64,000 nucleotides of DNA. Origin: Ceratothoa steindachneri (taxonomy: Eukaryota; Arthropoda; Malacostraca; Isopoda; Cymothoidae). Below are positions 30,574 to 41,029 of the stretch, piece after piece. The stretch is from positions 87,760,508 to 87,824,507 of the forward strand of contig OZ018333.1 in NCBI GenBank assembly GCA_963969495.1, written 5' to 3'. The notes below the pieces were generated by a model. That model was given only the letters and a program-made list of their open reading frames with translations, did no database searches and was not told the DNA's origin. Within the stretch, counting starts at the first letter, position 1; each line of letters starts with the position of its first letter. Made by a program: the position numbers and the translations under genes.

Positions 30574-32250
30574 GTGGCAAGGAAAGGAAAGAGATGCAGA
30601 GGAGATAGAGTGGAAGGTATACATTCTAAAAGAGGTGCTTCAGGGCCAGGAGGGCTGAGTTGTCTTTATACCAATGCTCGTAGTCTTAGAAATAAGAAAG
30701 ATGAGTTATTTAGTTATATTATTGATGAAGATATAGATATAATATGTGTAATAGAATCATGGGTTAATGAAAATAATTTAATGACAATGTGAGTGAATTT
30801 GAACTACAGGGTTATGATATGTACATTAGTTAAAGGAGAGATATGACTGGTGGTGGGTTGATTATTTAAATCAGAAATAGCATTTCTTCAAATCTAAATA
30901 TTTCTATAAAGCAATAAGAAGTTGAGTCACTGTGGATAGATATTAGGGTCAGTAAAAATAAGGTAATACACTTGGGAGCTTTTGTACAGACCACCCGGAC
31001 AGACAGACTGTATTGATGAGCTAATGATCAGCGAAATAAGGAAAGGATGTGAAGTAGATACAGTTATTCTTGGTGACTTTAATTTAAATTCTGTGGACTG
31101 AGAAAATATGATAGGAAAGGTTAGAGCAAGTTGTAAGTTTATAGAATGTTTTGAGGATAATTTTTTGACTCAATTTGTTAATAAGCCAACAAGGGGTGCC
31201 AATATCTTAGATATTGTTCTTTCAAATGATGATCACTTGGTTCATGAAGTGACTGTCGGGGAAGCATCAGTAAATAGTGATCATCGGATGGTTTGTTTTA
31301 ACTTGGGAATAGTGAAAGGTAGAACATCAACAAACTTGCTAAATCAGATTAGGTGGGATATAGAATTCAGGGGGAAGAATACTTATGAGATGTGGGACAC
31401 TTTTAAAATTATATTAAACATTGTCCAGGAGCAGTGTATTCCAATGAAAGCTATTAGGAAGAAATGTAGAAGCCGTTGTGGTGGAATCACAAGATAGCTA
31501 GGAAAATTTCTGAGAAGAAAAGGGCATAGCAGAGATTACAGAGAGAAAGTACTTTTGAGAATTGAAATCTTTATAGGTCAGCCATAAATGAACTAAATAA
31601 GATTATCAAGAAGAGCCTATGGGTGGCATAAATTAATTTAGCTCAAAATAATAATAAAGATCCAAGAAAATTCTTTAGCTATTATAAAATTAATAACAAA
31701 TCTAACAGTTATAAAATAGGGCCTATTAGATATGAAGCGGTTTTGAAAGAATCTGATTGGAAATAGTAGAGGTTCTTAATGATAATTTTTTTTACACAAG
31801 AAAATCAAAATAGATTAATTGATGATAATTCTAGGCCAAGAGAAGTAGTGTTGAATAGCGTTAATGTGAACAGGGAAATAATTAAAGGGCTTATATTGGA
31901 ATTAAATACTAGTAAGTCATCTGGCCCAGACAACATTCATTCTAGGTTACTCAAAGAAGGTGTAGATAGTATTGCAGTAGCTCTTGAGAATATATATACT
32001 AGATCACTAGAGTTTGGAGAAATACCTAATGATTGGAAATTAGTGAATGTAGTGCCAATTTTAAAAAGGGAAGTAAAGAGGACTCAAATAACTTTAGGCC
32101 GGTAAGATTAACTTCTATCGTTTGTAATATCTTTGAGAAGATAGTTAAGAAGGGGATTTCTGATCACTAGATTATGGTAGGTTAATAAATGATGCTCAGC
32201 ATGGGTTTAGAAGAGGTAGATCATGTTTAACAAATTTACTGGATTTTATT
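30574..32250 (+). pseudogene. CR1 ORF2, 5' part: endonuclease and RT fingers
   Basis: The endonuclease is recognisable from SCLYTNARSLRNKKDELF, with IICVIESWVNENN, LGDFNLNS and VNSDHRMVCFNLG. The RT begins with LILELNTSKSSGPDNIHSRL, LEFGEIPNDWKLVNVVPI, VRLTSIVCNIFEKIV and DAQHGFRRGRSCLTNLLDF. At that point the minus-strand LINE is inserted (32251). Frameshifts near 30790, 31100, 31490 and 32090 abolish function. Confidence 0.87.
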
Positions 32251-32334
32251 TACCTTGAATCCCGGTTGATGGGTACCCTCTTGGGTAATGAGACCGTACT
32301 GTTGTTTTTAGTTGTTGTATGCAGAATGGATTTT

Positions 32335-35110
32335 TCAATATGTGAATATATAACTGTGTAGGTCTTTGTGGTTTTTCCATTCTTTTTCTAATCTTGACTT
32401 AAAGATATTTACAGTTTTGCTGGTTATAGTTTCTGTTGAGAGTTTGTTCCATATTGAAGTGACTCTTGTCAGGAAGAAATTGGCTCTTGGACCGGACAAG
32501 TTCTGCACTTGGTACTTAAAGCAGTGTCCTCTTGTGTTAGTTGAGAGACCCGAAGTAAATATGGACCTGTCACACAGCTTACATTGGTTTCCTATTTGCA
32601 GTTTGTCGTGTCCATATAAAATCTTATATAGTTGTATTACATCTGACCTCTGTCTTCTAAAGTATAGGGTAGGTAGATTAAGGGCTTTTAGTCTCTCCGA
32701 ATAGGAGAGATGAAAGATACTGTGAACCATGCATGTTGCTCTACACTGTACCCTCTCTACCATATCTCTGTCTCTTTTAGTTTTGGGAGACCAGACTACA
32801 GATGCATACTACAGATGGGGTTGAATAAGACTCTTGTACAGGGGGAGGAAGGCATCTTTGTCTAGATATTGGAATGTATGCTTAATTGCCCCAAGTATCT
32901 TGTTGGCTTTATTGACTTGAGCTTGGACGTGGTTACTAAAACTTATATTGCAATCAATAAGGACTCCCAAGTCCTTCTCTTCTGTGGTGTTCTGTAGTGT
33001 GTGATCTGTTCCATCATCTCTTGTCATTTTGTACTTGTGCTGGGGGTTGCTATTTCCAATGTGCATAGCTTTGCATTTATCAGGGTGGAACTTGATTGGC
33101 ATTTTAACTGACCATTCTTGTAGCATTTTCAAGTCTGCCTGTAAACAGTTAGTATGGGAGTTGCCGTCACAGTTTTGGACAGCTGCATATATCTTTGTGT
33201 CATCTGCAAAGAGCGATATGAAGTTTTGTAGTTTGTCAGGTATATCGCTGAGAAGGGGGGTCCATCACAGATCCCTGTGGTACGCCACTTGTAACTGGTT
33301 TCCAACATGATGCTGTACTACTTACTATCACTCTTTGCCTATGCTCCGTCAAAAAAACACAGATCCACTGCATGAGGTCACCGACGATACCAAGTGACTT
33401 CACTTTTCTAAATAGTCTTTCATGTGGGACTGTGTCAAATGCTTTTGCATAGTCCAGGAAAATGATATCCACTGGTAAGCAGTGAATGAGAGCCTCTGTC
33501 CATACATCCAGCGCTTCTAAGAGATTTGTTACTGTGGATTTTCCCTTAGAGAAACCATATTGTTGGACACATCTAAGATTATTGGCTTAGATATGTTGTA
33601 TCATTGCCTCTGAGATAATTCTCCCTAGCATCTTGCATATTATTGAGGTTAGAGATACTGGGCAATAGTTGGCTGGGTCAGCCTTATTTCCCTTCTTGTA
33701 AATGGGAGTGATGTTCGCTTCCCTCCACTGTTCTGGAAGCTCAGAGTTGGTGATGCTGGATTGGAATATTGCTGTCAGAGGTTTGGTTATTTCCTTTGCT
33801 ACTTCTCTGAGAACTCTAGGGTGTAGGTCGTCGTTTCCCAGAGATTTATCAGTCTGAAGTGAATTCAGTTGCTTAAAAATCATGCCCTCTGTAATTTCTA
33901 TTGTTCCTAGCGCCTCATACTGGGGGGGTTTAGGCTCAAAGTCTGGAATGTTACTTCTGTCCTCTTGTGTAAAGGTCTTAAAGTATTGCTCATTTAGTGT
34001 TTCGGCTTTACAAAGTTACCATGTGTATCCTTAAGGTAACCTACGTCAGTTCGAGTTTTTCAAATTCCCTATGGGCCTGCCTTGATGCATGTGTAGCTGA
34101 ATTTCTAGCTCTGTGTAAGCTACCCAGTCAAATCTGCTCTTTGTATTGAGATATCTTATCCATGCGTGGTACTTTTTCCTAGCTTTGCGGCAGGCATCCT
34201 TGTTCATCCATGGTGGTTTGTTCTTACTCTTTAAATTTTTTGTTGGTATATGATCCCTCACTGCCTTCATGATTCTTGATTGTAGTCTATCAATGGCTTC
34301 TTGTGTTGACTTGCCCGCAAGCAATTCATCCCATTCAATGCTTAGATCTTCTCTCATTTTTTCATAGTCTTCCTGCTCGTAGTTCCATATTGTCCTCTTC
34401 TTTTCCTGAGGTGTTGTGCAGAAGATGAATTTGAAGTCCAATCTGGCATGATCACTTGCTCCTAGTGGCTCATGATGTACTAGTTGTTCAATCCTCCCTT
34501 GCTCATTACTAAATATGAGATCATCCAATGTTAGAGTCTGCTCATTTCTCTATCTGGTTGGCTGGGTGATGTGCTGATGTAAATATATATCTCGTACACA
34601 TTCAACAAATCTGGATGCAGGATTGTCTGGATTTTCTATGTTCGGCGTTTGAGGTGATGGGTTCCAGGTGATGCTCGGATGATTAAAATCTCCTGTGATG
34701 AGTAGATGAGTTTTCTGTTTGTTAGTTGCCCACTTGAGATTATCAAGTTTCTGTGTCTCGTGTAGTTGTAAGTAGAGGTGAGCTGGATCTATAGATGACC
34801 CCTAAAAGCAAGTTGTTGTTGTGACATCACTGTATAGTTACCCATGTGCAGTCTTGGAATGAGTCCATTGGTGACTTAATCTGTAAGCATTAAGTGTAGA
34901 TCTTACATATATACATGTCCCTCTGGTATTTTCTGCATATAAATCACTGGTGAATATATTGTATTCCTGAATTTGCATAACGAATAACTGGCACTTCCCC
35001 ATGTTCGGGTTTAATTTCTGTTATTAGTATTACATCATATTGCTTGTCATTTACTAAAGCACAGAGCTCGTCATATTTGTTCATAAGTGAGTTATCTGTA
35101 TTGGTATATG
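32335..35110 (-). pseudogene. LINE ORF2 of the nested element: endonuclease and RT, frameshifted
   Basis: Endonuclease blocks in changing frames: YDVILITEIKPEHGEVP, LLITGDFNHPSITWNP, and LGASDHARLDFKF (34528-34046 frame). RT: KSLGNDDLHPRVLREV, ANITPIYKKGNKADPANYCP, then FLDYAKAFDTVPHERL (motif A), GVPQGSVMDPP where the text slips out of frame, FHPDKCKAMHIGN and ERVQCRATCMVHSIFHLSYSERL. The FADD-equivalent region lies in a shifted part near 33200 and reads SLFADDTKIYAAV-like on the coding strand. At least five frameshifts. Confidence 0.85.
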
Positions 35111-35116
35111 ATATTC

Positions 35117-36220
35117 TTAGTTATGTTCGCTTGTTTCCACCACTTTTCCCTTTCTTATTATCCACCTTTTGTTTGATTGTTTTACTCGTTGGTCCTTCAG
35201 TTGTTCCCTCAAGTTTTTTGACTCCTCCAATTGTTTCTTGGTTAGATCAGGACGTATATAAATCTGGTTGTGGATAGGGTGCGAGCTATTGCGTAATTCT
35301 TTGGCCTTGATCAATATCTGCTTCCTCTCACTTAAGCTGGTCATTGTTATCCTGAGTAGTCGGGCACGTTCACAGTTTGGCTTTCCCATCCTTTGTGCAT
35401 TATTGATGTTGATCTTAAGTTTAAACTCTTCCTGAATAAGTTCGGTTACCCTGTTTATGTCACCCTCCTTCGAGTTTGTCTCAGGTAGATTATGTATGAT
35501 AAGGTTGAATTTCCTGGCTTCTTGGTCTTCCTTCTCATTCAATTTCAGATCTACTTTGTCAGTCAATGATTTTGTTACTGTGTCAGTTGTTTTGCTGACT
35601 ATTTGCTCAATTAGCTGTTCTTTAGTTAATCTCCCAAGCCCTGTCTGTTGGGGGTTTACATCTAAGAACTTCTGTGTTTCCTCTAGTCGAAGAATTCTGG
35701 CTTCTAAAGAGATGTTTTTGTCACTCAGTTCCCCCACTTTCTCTCCTAGGTTCATCTTCACATCGCTTAGTTCTTGGCTCACTTGGTTTATTTTATCATT
35801 TACCTTCTGTATTTCTCCTGTCATTGCTACTATACTCTGGTAGAGATTTTTTGCCCCCCTTTTGCAGTTTTGGCAGTACCAGTGGCATTTGTCTGGTTCA
35901 TCTGTTAATACTTGGTACAGGCTGTCATAAACTTTTGCACATTTTGTATGGAACCAGAGTACACATATTTCACATTCTATGGCCTTGTCACTCTCTTTTA
36001 CCAACTCACCACATTCACCGCACTTATATGCTTCCCCTTTAGGGATAGTGTTATCTTTATCCATGTCTTTCTTATTATTTGTGGCATTTCTTTTGCCATT
36101 ACATTTGGTTTTAAGCGTACTCACGTTAGCGCCACGGCGTCCACCTTCCGCCATCTTGAATCTTTGTTTACCTTTTGTTTCAACCTCTCTGTGGTAGTGT
36201 TTTTTTTTAAACTGGGCCAA
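35117..36220 (-). CDS. LINE ORF1 with PHD-type zinc finger and coiled coil
   Basis: A 367-residue open frame. A basic N-terminus precedes a C4HC3 zinc finger at about 66-118: YKCGECGELV, IECEICVLWFHTKC, then CHWYCQNC. PHD fingers of this kind occur in ORF1 of some CR1/L2-like LINEs and may bind histone tails or the RNP. A heptad-rich coiled coil follows at about 125-185 (IQKVNDKINQVSQEL and MNLGEKVGELSDKN). A C-terminal domain (about 235-330, KFNLIIHNLPETN and RLLRITMTSLSERKQIL) resembles the RRM-like and C-terminal parts of LINE ORF1. An internal ATG at codon 23 is an alternative start. The frame is intact although ORF2 is not. Confidence 0.82.
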   Translation of the reverse strand: MAQFKKKHYHREVETKGKQRFKMAEGGRRGANVSTLKTKCNGKRNATNNKKDMDKDNTIPKGEAYKCGECGELVKESDKAIECEICVLWFHTKCAKVYDSLYQVLTDEPDKCHWYCQNCKRGAKNLYQSIVAMTGEIQKVNDKINQVSQELSDVKMNLGEKVGELSDKNISLEARILRLEETQKFLDVNPQQTGLGRLTKEQLIEQIVSKTTDTVTKSLTDKVDLKLNEKEDQEARKFNLIIHNLPETNSKEGDINRVTELIQEEFKLKININNAQRMGKPNCERARLLRITMTSLSERKQILIKAKELRNSSHPIHNQIYIRPDLTKKQLEESKNLREQLKDQRVKQSNKRWIIRKGKVVETSEHN

Positions 36221-36395
36221 ATTTTGGGTCTTTGTGGTGAAATAATACTGTCCGTTTATATCACATTTACTTCAACAATAACTAAATTTCTTTTCTTTGT
36301 TCACAAATCGTGTTCAAGTTTCACAAAAATCAGTCAAAACACAGAATTTGTAAGGAGCTTTACTCACGTCCATCCGCACTCAACGATGGTCTATT

Positions 36396-37515
36396 ATGGA
36401 TTATGTTACTAACCAATTAGATAAGCGAGAGAATGTTGATGTAATTTACTTAGATTTTAGCAAAGCTTTTGATAAGGCTCCACATAGGAGATTAGTTCAT
36501 AAATTAAAAATGCATGGGATATGTGTTAAAGTTTTGAATTGGATAACGGATGGCTGAAAGATAGGAAACAGAGAGTTGTGCTGAATGAAGTGAGGTCACA
36601 GTGGAGGGACATTATCAGTGGCGTACCTCAGGGATCCGTTCTAGGCCCTTTATTATTCATAGTTTATGTAAATGATCTTGGGGAGGCTGTAAATAGCAAA
36701 GTGTCAATTTTTGCTGATGACACTAAATTGGCAGCTGTAGTCAAAGAAGTTGAGGGTAGCTTTAAAGTGCAGAGTGACTTAAATAAGTTATTAGCTTGGG
36801 CTCAGAAGTGGCAGATGACTTTTAACCTTAAAAAATGCAAAGTTCTTAACATGGGAAGGGATAATAGGGAATTTAGCTATGAAATGGATGGGCATCAGCT
36901 GAATTCATTTGAGGATGAAAAGGACTTAGGCTTAGTAGTAGATAGGTCACTGAAGTTTTCAAAGCAGTGTATAGAGGCAAAAAAAAAAGAGCAAATAGGG
37001 TGCTAGGATACATTAACAGGAATGTTAGCTACAAGAGTAAAGAGGTTATCCTTAAACTCTATAACTCTTATGTTACGCCACATTTAGAGTACTGTATACA
37101 AGCATGGTCACCACATTTCAGACATGACATCAACCTGTTAGAGTCAGTACAAAAGAGGGCAACAAAAATAATACCTTCCTTGAAGCACCTTGAATATGAA
37201 GATAGACTGAGGGTACTAAATATGTTCTCATTTGAGAGAAGATGTGTGAGACGAGATATGATTGAGCTTTTTAAAATCTTTTCTGGGATGGATAAATTGG
37301 ATTTTAGCAAGTTATTTGAGTTGGAAGGTAGTAATATGACTAGGGGTCACCACTTAAAAATTAAAAAACAAAGATGCAGTTTGGATGTTAGAAAATATTT
37401 TTTTAGCAATAAAGTGGTAGATTATTGGAATAGTTTGCCATCTGAGACGGTAGACAGTCCAAACTTGAATGTTTTCAAATGCAGATTAGATGATTTTATT
37501 GGGAGGGATGGTTAA
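36396..37515 (+). pseudogene. CR1 ORF2, 3' part: RT palm to C-terminus
   Basis: The frame resumes exactly where the nested insertion ends: DVIYLDFSKAFDKAPHRRLV (motif A), a frameshift near 36540, GVPQGSVLGPLLFIVYVNDL, FADDTKLAAV with both catalytic Asp, FNLKKCKVLNMGRD, KDLGLVVDRSLKFSKQC, a shift at the A-run near 36985, YNSYVTPHLEYCIQAWSPH, VQKRATKIIPSLKHL and NSLPSETVDSPNLNVFKCRLDDF to a stop at 37515. Palm residues are conserved, so damage here is limited to small shifts. Confidence 0.9.
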
Positions 37516-37772
37516 CTTTGTGGTGTATTCTGGATTCATTCCTGTGGATGCAGTTTTTTATTATTGTATATTATGATTGATTTGGATTTTGACGAGTCTT
37601 GATGATGATGCTCTTTGTTTTTGACACATTTTTGTGTATGGTTCGAATTGTGTATTGTAGATGCATGATCAGACACAATCCTATGGATGCATTTTGTGGG
37701 TGGGTTTTGACAGATGCTGATGACCTCTGATCGGCCCTTGTGGCTTTCGTCATCCGTGAAATTATGTTATGC
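37516..37772 (+). repeat. CR1 3' UTR and tail
   Basis: Includes TGGATGCATTTTGTGGGT and ends in GTGAAATTATGTTATG. It recurs at 26752-27178 in both orientations and in part at 50131-50185. Confidence 0.85.
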
Positions 37773-37779
37773 TTCATGG

Positions 37780-38750
37780 CGGCTTCAAGGATTTTCCTGG
37801 GTTGTCCTGATTTCATTCGTGATGTTCTCCTTCAATTGTTCCAGGGTTTCAGGTTTGTCGACATACACCTTTTCTTGGAGATACCCGCACAAAATGAAGT
37901 CAGGGCTGGTCAAGTCTGGGAAATGCAATGGCCAGTTGACATTGCCATAGTGAGAGATAATCCTGTCTCCAAAACATTGCCTCAGTAACTGCGTTGTCTC
38001 TCTTGCTGTATGAGCCGTTGCCCCATCTTGCTGGAACCACGAATTGTGGGGCGCAGAAAGTTCTCAATCATGGTCCTGTAACGTTCTCCAGTCACAGTGA
38101 CAGCGTCTCCATCATCGTCCTCAAAGAAATAAGGTCCAATTATCTCATCCGCTGTCATTGCACACCATACCGTGCACTTTATAGGGTGCAACTCTTTGGT
38201 GTGTTGCTCTCAGATTCTCAGAGCCCCCAAAATGGCAGTTTTGTTTGTTAATGAACCCATTGAGATGGAAGTGAGCTTCATCAGACATGATAAATTTTTC
38301 TGAAAAAATTTGGGTCATTTCGTGCCAATTCCTGAATACTGAGCGCGTATTGGAGCCTAGGTTCATAATCTTCAGGTTTCAACTGTTGAACAAACTGTAC
38401 CTGGGAAAAAGGTTGAGGGTGTGGAGAACTCTTCGCACCAAAGTTCATGATAACCCAAGTTGTCCGGAATGTCTTTGAGTCAACGTTCCAGGATTCTTTT
38501 CAACATTCTCTCACACTCTTTCCCTGGTCTCATTGGTTATGACAGTGCGAGGTCTCCCAGCTCATGGAAGATCACTCACTGCTCCTTGTTCTTCAAAATG
38601 ACGAACTATGCTCAGAATTGTGTTCGCAGTTGGTGCATCTCTCACTTGAAAATGCCTGTGATATGCTCTTTGCATTAGAATAATTGACCCCTGATGTTGA
38701 TAGAAGAATTTCACAACTTTGGTACATTGTGCGACGCTATACTTCTCCAT
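37780..38750 (-). pseudogene. DD41D mariner-like transposase, 5' and central part
   Basis: It starts at the ATG of MEKYSVAQCTKVVKFFYQ (38750). The N-terminal helix-turn-helix is of the type found in many arthropod elements (HFQVRDAPTANTILSIVRHF). The catalytic Asps are readable as MSDEAHFHLNGF, QQDGATAHTARE and LTSPDFILCGYL. I count 41 residues between the second and third Asp, hence DD41D. Frameshifts separate 38562, 38366, 38191 and 37982. The last part, QLKENITNEIRTTQE, is cut at 37779 by the CR1 insertion; the C-terminus lies at 29900-29986. Confidence 0.85.
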
Positions 38751-38863
38751 AATTAATTTCCAAGTCACAATCTATGAAATATCTGAAAAAGAAAGAAAGA
38801 AAACTATTAGTGGCATAATGATCACATATTGCAACTCCCCAGTGACTTTTGGCCCATGCTGTA

Positions 38864-40180
38864 TATGTATCTGGTTATTTGTATATGTGTTTGGTAAATG
38901 GAAGCTGGTTTTGAGCCGTACCTGGGTTGCTATAAAATACTCCCCCATTTCACTCACCCTTAGGAACAAGTTAATAAACAAAAAAGATTTTGGAACAAAA
39001 GGTGAATCATTATTGGATAACAGGAAGAAAATCCTAAGTTGATAATATATAAAATTACCAAAAATTCACTATTAGTCACCCAGCTAATTTGCTCAAAGTT
39101 ATCCTGGATAAAATCACAAATTGTACACCATTATCAAAAATAATTAAAATAAAATAGTTAAATCCTTTTTGCTAAATCAAATAATATATTTTAATTGAAA
39201 AGAATTTTTCTATTGATATAATTTAAAAATTATTAATAACCTACCTATTTATAATTGATTGATAATTCTTGGTTCTTCCACAAATCTTTGTTGACTCTCC
39301 TGGACCTACAGTCTTTTTAAATCAGTTAACACTTTAAAACTGTTTTCTATCTTATAGAAAAACATTTTTCTATCTTAAATATTTCAAAAATTTTGTTCTT
39401 AGCCTATTTTTAACCTATAAAGCTCTATTTTTCAGATACCCCTACACTCTTCATCATGTTCCACTGTGACAAGCCCCCTGAGTTGGTGCTTGCCGGTTGG
39501 TATCGCTACCATGTGAAGGTGTTACTAATGTCACTGCTTCGGCCATACTAATCGCTCTGTAGCAGGCCACGAAAAGCTATACTCTAATTCCCAATCGATC
39601 CAACCTGCTTCCTACATTAAATTGGACGTGAAAACCTGAGGGAGAATGAAACTTGGATAAACAGTCCTGTATTCACCCCCAAAATTACAATAATATTTAA
39701 AAGAGATATGGGGTAAATAGATTTGAGATCTCATTTAAAAAAAAAAATTCCTATCACCAACCAATAATTTATATACACACGAACAATAATACAAAAGAGG
39801 CCTAATAAACACACTGGATACAAACAACAAAAGAAAAGGCCTCACATGCTACCCCTGGAAAGAAGTCCTGCCGGCTGCTACTCGAGTATTCACAATTGTT
39901 GCCTAGGTCTTAGCAAAAAAAAGGCTGGTGCCTCTGAGCTTGGTATAATATAAGGTGATCTTGTCACAGTATTGAGGCTATATAACAAACAAAACTTCCT
40001 GTCCAACCAATCATTAACCAGTCAAGGATGATGGCAATTTCAATTATATTACTTCCTAATCTTATAATGTCAGCCACTCTTTACAAAGGGAAGTAATATT
40101 TATGTATTAGAATTTAATAGAGTGGTGGCAAAAATAACAAAAATTAATTAGCTGAGGAAGAGATAAAAACCATTTTAGAC
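38864..40180. other. AT-rich DNA; small LINE ORF1 scrap at 39445-39580
   Basis: About 39445-39580 (CTGTGACAAGCCCCCTGAGT, then GTTGGTATCGCTACCATGTGA) matches the ORF1 region around 60590-60720 of the right-hand LINE, with a short internal deletion. The remainder shows no coding sense. Confidence 0.6.
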
Positions 40181-40199
40181 AAAACATGAAATCAAATAA

Positions 40200-41020
40200 A
40201 TATATATATATAAAAAAAACATCTCTCCATTCACACACACATTCTTACAGAGGGAGGGAGAGGGTATTGGAAAAGGGGTGGGAGAATGGCCCTTCACTCA
40301 CACACTCACATTTAATCCACCACACCCCTTCTTCCTTAGGCCATTCAACCACAGTCACTCACAATACACTCTCAATCCTTACTCACTGTACCTTTTATAC
40401 TCAATCGCACCCTTCTGTACCCATTTACATTGTCTACTGGTCCCTGGCTACGAGTAGCAATCTGGCAGGGTTGTTCATCAGTCTCCTTGTCACTATCAAG
40501 CATGTCATCCCTCATACCCTTAGCCTTCATCACTAGCTCTCTCATCTCTCAACAGAACTCTTTCATTAGCTCCTCACTCACAGCTCTCATCCAACTCAAT
40601 GTACACTCTTGCGAAACAGACAAATCACTCACAACCCCTCTACTCTCAGCAGATATACCAGAAACCCCTTCAATTGGTTCCCACCAGAAGCCAGAAAAGT
40701 CAGTCACCTCCTCATTCTCCACATTGAACTCGCCTCTACCCTTACTATTCATAAAGCCAGAAAAATCAGCCACACTAGGTTCATTCTGCCCAAACACACT
40801 ATCATTCATACTGTTCCCAAAACCAGAAAAATCAGGCACAGGCAGCTCACTCACTTGTCTACTTACATGAGCCAAATCACTCACCTGCTTATGCAAACAC
40901 TCAAACTCCCCCATACCAGAAAGACTGCTCAGGCTTACTTTCATTCGTACCTGCATTCTTCCTTTCACTCTTCTTTGCACGCTTTCTACTCCTCAAGACA
41001 AAGACAAGCTCTTTCCCAGA
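40200..41020 (-). other. Probable 3' part of the minus-strand Gypsy element; unknown ORF
   Basis: The G-poor plus strand matches the composition of the Gypsy pol at 42.5-45.8 kb, from which a hAT insertion separates it. A 143-codon minus-strand frame (40980-40549) has the pentapeptide DFSGF three times (VPDFSGF, VADFSGF, VTDFSGF). I do not recognise it. Just upstream in another frame lies a basic patch (SRKRAKKSERKN). It may be a C-terminal extension of pol or a 3' ORF. Confidence 0.35.
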
Positions 41021-41029
41021 CAGATCCAT

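Larger units (their letters stand above)
32251..36391 (-). mobile_element. CR1/L2-like LINE nested in the CR1 RT, apparently full length
   Basis: The 4141-bp minus-strand element lies between TATT duplicates (32247-32250 and 36392-36395) and interrupts the host LINE between TNLLDF and MDYVTN. It includes an intact PHD-finger ORF1 near its 5' end, a frameshifted ORF2, and a 3' UTR with GAGGGTACCCATCAACC on the coding strand before the end. The short duplication is typical enough for CR1/L2 but only 4 bp, so its exact borders could move by a base. Confidence 0.86.
29994..37772 (+). mobile_element. CR1 LINE (net about 3.6 kb) inserted in the mariner-like transposase
   Basis: It is bounded by a 7-bp target duplication TTCATGG (29987-29993 and 37773-37779). 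It contains an ORF1 with an esterase-like domain, ORF2 with endonuclease and RT, and a 3' UTR ending in ATTATGTTATG-type repeats, all on the plus strand. ORF2 is split at 32250 and resumes at 36396 because another LINE is inserted. Stops and frameshifts occur, so it is inactive. Its 3' tail matches the copies at 26752-27178 and about 50131-50185. Confidence 0.88.
29788..38861 (-). mobile_element. mariner-like element (DD41D) holding nested LINEs
   Basis: Ends: CAGGGTGGGCCAAAAGTCAC at 29788 and, on the complement at 38861, CAGCATGGGCCAAAAGTCAC. TA lies outside both (29786-29787 and 38862-38863). Removing the LINE insertion 29994-37772 and its 7-bp duplication leaves about 1288 bp, the normal size of such an element. 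The minus-strand transposase continues logically from 37780 on the right to a C-terminal HLKDIIFHT at about 29935 on the left of the insertion, confirming that both ends belong to one copy. Confidence 0.92.
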
